The position numbers and the translations under genes are program-made. Below are positions 13,962 through 15,699 of a DNA stretch of 15,699 nt, piece by piece (within the stretch, counting starts at the first letter, position 1; each line of letters begins with the position of its first letter). Source of the stretch: DATAEK01 sp036258055 (GTDB lineage: Bacteria > Acidobacteriota > Vicinamibacteria > Vicinamibacterales > 2-12-FULL-66-21); NCBI GenBank assembly GCA_036258055.1, contig DATAEK010000280.1:1-15699 (forward strand). Direction: 5' to 3'. The notes beneath the pieces were generated by a model. That model did not search any database, had not been told where the DNA came from, and saw nothing but the letters and a program-made list of their open reading frames with translations.

Positions 13962-15699
13962 ATGCGCAAGAGTGGCATGTTCGTCCGACGGATTCTGCTG
14001 TCTCTCATCATCGCCATACTCGGGATCACATTTGGTGCGACGCTCGGCACGCCGGTTCAAGCCGGCCGCAACGACCCGCCAGGAACGCTCGATCCTCAAC
14101 ATGAACCGTTGATGGTTCACGCAGAAATTGTCGCAACCGGAATCCCTGGCGCCGGCGCGATCGCGCAAGTGGGGACCTTCCACACCGGAGGCCCGTTCCA
14201 CGACAACCCGGCGTTCGTGCCGTTCACTCAGCCCGGACAGGTGCTCGAGCGGACGCGATTGTTCGTCGCGAGCAGCTCCAACTTCGGCGCGCCGCTCGCG
14301 CGGCCTGGAGAAGCGCCGGGCGCCATTCTGTCAATCGACGTGAGCAGCGGGCCGGTGGCGGTGCCTCCCGGTTTTGCCGCGGCCGGAGGGCAGGCGACGG
14401 CGGTTGGAGGCCGGGTCATCCTGTATGCGGCGCAGAGCCCGGACTTTCTGAACGGTCTCAACAACCCGCTTGCTGCCACCGCGGATCGGCCGTCGGTCAG
14501 CCTGCCGCTTGGCATCTCGTTCAACAACGGGTTTGGAAGGCCATGGTTCGCGAGCGCGCCGTCGGGCAGCTCGGGCGACGGCACGATTTCGGTGACCGAC
14601 CCGAGCGGTATCGGTCTCCGGGGCGCGCCGGACCTGACGGCCGGCGGCGTGTTCACCGGCACGCTGACGAATCGGAGCCCCGCGTCGATCGGCGGACTGA
14701 CGAGCGCTGCGGTTGCGACGGCGCTTGCGACGAAGTCTCCTGACTTGTCGATTCGCGCGGTGTTCTTCGCCGCCCTGGCAGACGGGAGCATCGCGCAGGT
14801 GCACGTTCAGAAAGGTGTCGATCGGCTCGTACCGCCGGGATCGTTCACGCCCATCGACGGCATCAACACGGACGCGGCGGAGTCCTCGGATCCTGGCGTC
14901 GTCACGCGCGTGGGGATGGCGTTCAACTGGGTGCCGACGCGCATCCTGTATGTCACCGACCCGCATGCGAATCGCATCCTGGCGCTGGACATCAACGACG
15001 AGGGAACTGTCGCGGATCCGCAGGCGTTATTTACGGCGCCCAATGCCCGCTACCTTCGCTCGCACGTCTTCGATACGCCGGTGGATCTCACGGCCGCGGT
15101 ACCAGAGGTCGCCGCGCGCAACTTCGCGAGCAACACGACCCTGGGCGGCGGCTCCGATTTCTACGTGCTGAACCGCGGGAACAACACCATCGTTCGAATG
15201 ACGCAGGAGGGCGATGTCGTCGCCGTACGACGGATCGAGGCGGACCTCCCGGATTTCCGTGTCGCCGGACTCGTGGTCTCGGAGGACGCCCGGACGATCT
15301 GGGTCACGGCCACGACGCCGAACCGGCAGGGTGTCGTCCTGAAGGTGCCGACATTCGCCGCGGGCGGTGTGACGACGACGATGATCGCGGACGCGGCCGG
15401 TGCCGGAGCGAACGGCGCCGTCGCGCAGGGCGCCGACATCTTCGAACGCGACCTCGCTCCCGCACAGGGCCTGGGACCGCTCTTCAATGGTCAGGCGTGT
15501 GAGTCGTGCCACAACAACTCGGCCGGCGTCGAGTTCGCTGGTGGAATGGGCGTATCGCCCGACAGCTTCGTCGTCCGGATCGCCCGCGTCGATCATGGAC
15601 AGTTTCATCTGCTGCCGAGCCACGGACCGATTGCGCGCCAGCACTCCGTGGCCGAGCTCGGGTCTCCATGCGGGATACCCACCGGCGTCCCGCCCCAGG
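13962..15699 (+). CDS. Exported beta-propeller-like protein fused to a c-type cytochrome (di-haem oxidoreductase-like) domain (3' partial)
   Basis: An exported protein whose frame stays open to the window end (579 codons seen). The ATG at 13962 follows AAGGAG by 6 bases. The signal peptide has RR at 9-10, a hydrophobic stretch about 11-25, and cleavage after VQA at 32-34. Residues about 90-500 look like propeller blades: FVASSSNFGAPLA, VTDPHANRILALDI, DFYVLNRGNNTIVRM, LVVSEDARTIWVTAT. At 513-517 the CESCH haem-attachment motif follows GLGPLFNGQA, and the downstream GGMGVSP and IARQHSVAELG resemble the start of DUF1111/di-haem peroxidase-like oxidoreductases. If so, a second CxxCH is expected beyond the window. 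The cytochrome must mature in the periplasm. It could be a secreted redox enzyme with the propeller as a substrate or partner module. The exact reaction is unknown. It appears to be transcribed separately from the oxalate operon. Confidence 0.8.
   Translation, partial: MRKSGMFVRRILLSLIIAILGITFGATLGTPVQAGRNDPPGTLDPQHEPLMVHAEIVATGIPGAGAIAQVGTFHTGGPFHDNPAFVPFTQPGQVLERTRLFVASSSNFGAPLARPGEAPGAILSIDVSSGPVAVPPGFAAAGGQATAVGGRVILYAAQSPDFLNGLNNPLAATADRPSVSLPLGISFNNGFGRPWFASAPSGSSGDGTISVTDPSGIGLRGAPDLTAGGVFTGTLTNRSPASIGGLTSAAVATALATKSPDLSIRAVFFAALADGSIAQVHVQKGVDRLVPPGSFTPIDGINTDAAESSDPGVVTRVGMAFNWVPTRILYVTDPHANRILALDINDEGTVADPQALFTAPNARYLRSHVFDTPVDLTAAVPEVAARNFASNTTLGGGSDFYVLNRGNNTIVRMTQEGDVVAVRRIEADLPDFRVAGLVVSEDARTIWVTATTPNRQGVVLKVPTFAAGGVTTTMIADAAGAGANGAVAQGADIFERDLAPAQGLGPLFNGQACESCHNNSAGVEFAGGMGVSPDSFVVRIARVDHGQFHLLPSHGPIARQHSVAELGSPCGIPTGVPPQ

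Overview
The window is GC-rich and densely coded. It looks like a chromosomal segment of a soil-type Acidobacteriota, plausibly near the Vicinamibacteria. This is an inference from family content: a membrane winged-helix regulator and a Ser/Thr kinase that both carry TolB/PD40 propellers, a secreted metzincin with Ig-like repeats, and a propeller-c-type cytochrome fusion. No marker gene is present to prove it. I saw no tRNA, rRNA, CRISPR array, insertion sequence or phage gene.

Layout: (1) 1-1695 (+) is the 3' part of a secreted zinc metalloprotease. It converges on (2) 1874-3100 (-), an exported vanadium-haloperoxidase/PAP2-like protein. (3) A 256-bp divergent gap with a 26-bp dyad and a candidate promoter leads to (4) 3357-5531 (+), a CadC-like membrane regulator (winged helix, one membrane helix, PD40 propeller). 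(5) 5673-6344 (-) is an exported two-cupin protein with its own good promoter. (6) 6462-7127 (-) is a small winged-helix plus FHA regulator, divergent by 73 bp from (7) 7201-9858 (+), a membrane Ser/Thr kinase with a PD40 propeller. (8) 9902-13748 (+) is a tight three-gene operon: oxalyl-CoA-synthetase-like ligase, PanE-family reductase, OxlT-like transporter. (9) 13962-15699 (+) is an exported propeller-type protein that gains a CxxCH haem site near its end and runs off the window.

The most interesting unit is the three-gene operon. Read together, the genes describe a complete route for oxalate: uptake by the OxlT-like carrier, ATP-dependent activation to oxalyl-CoA by the AAE3/Pcs60-like ligase, and NAD(P)H reduction to glyoxylate by the PanE-family enzyme, in the role reported for PanE2 of Methylobacterium extorquens. 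No formyl-CoA transferase or oxalyl-CoA decarboxylase is present. Automatic annotation would probably split this into 'AMP-ligase', 'ketopantoate reductase' and 'MFS transporter' and miss the pathway.

The second unit is the kinase and FHA regulator pair. It resembles the mycobacterial PknH-EmbR logic in compact form: a membrane kinase could phosphorylate a partner, and the FHA domain of a DNA-binding protein could read that phosphate.
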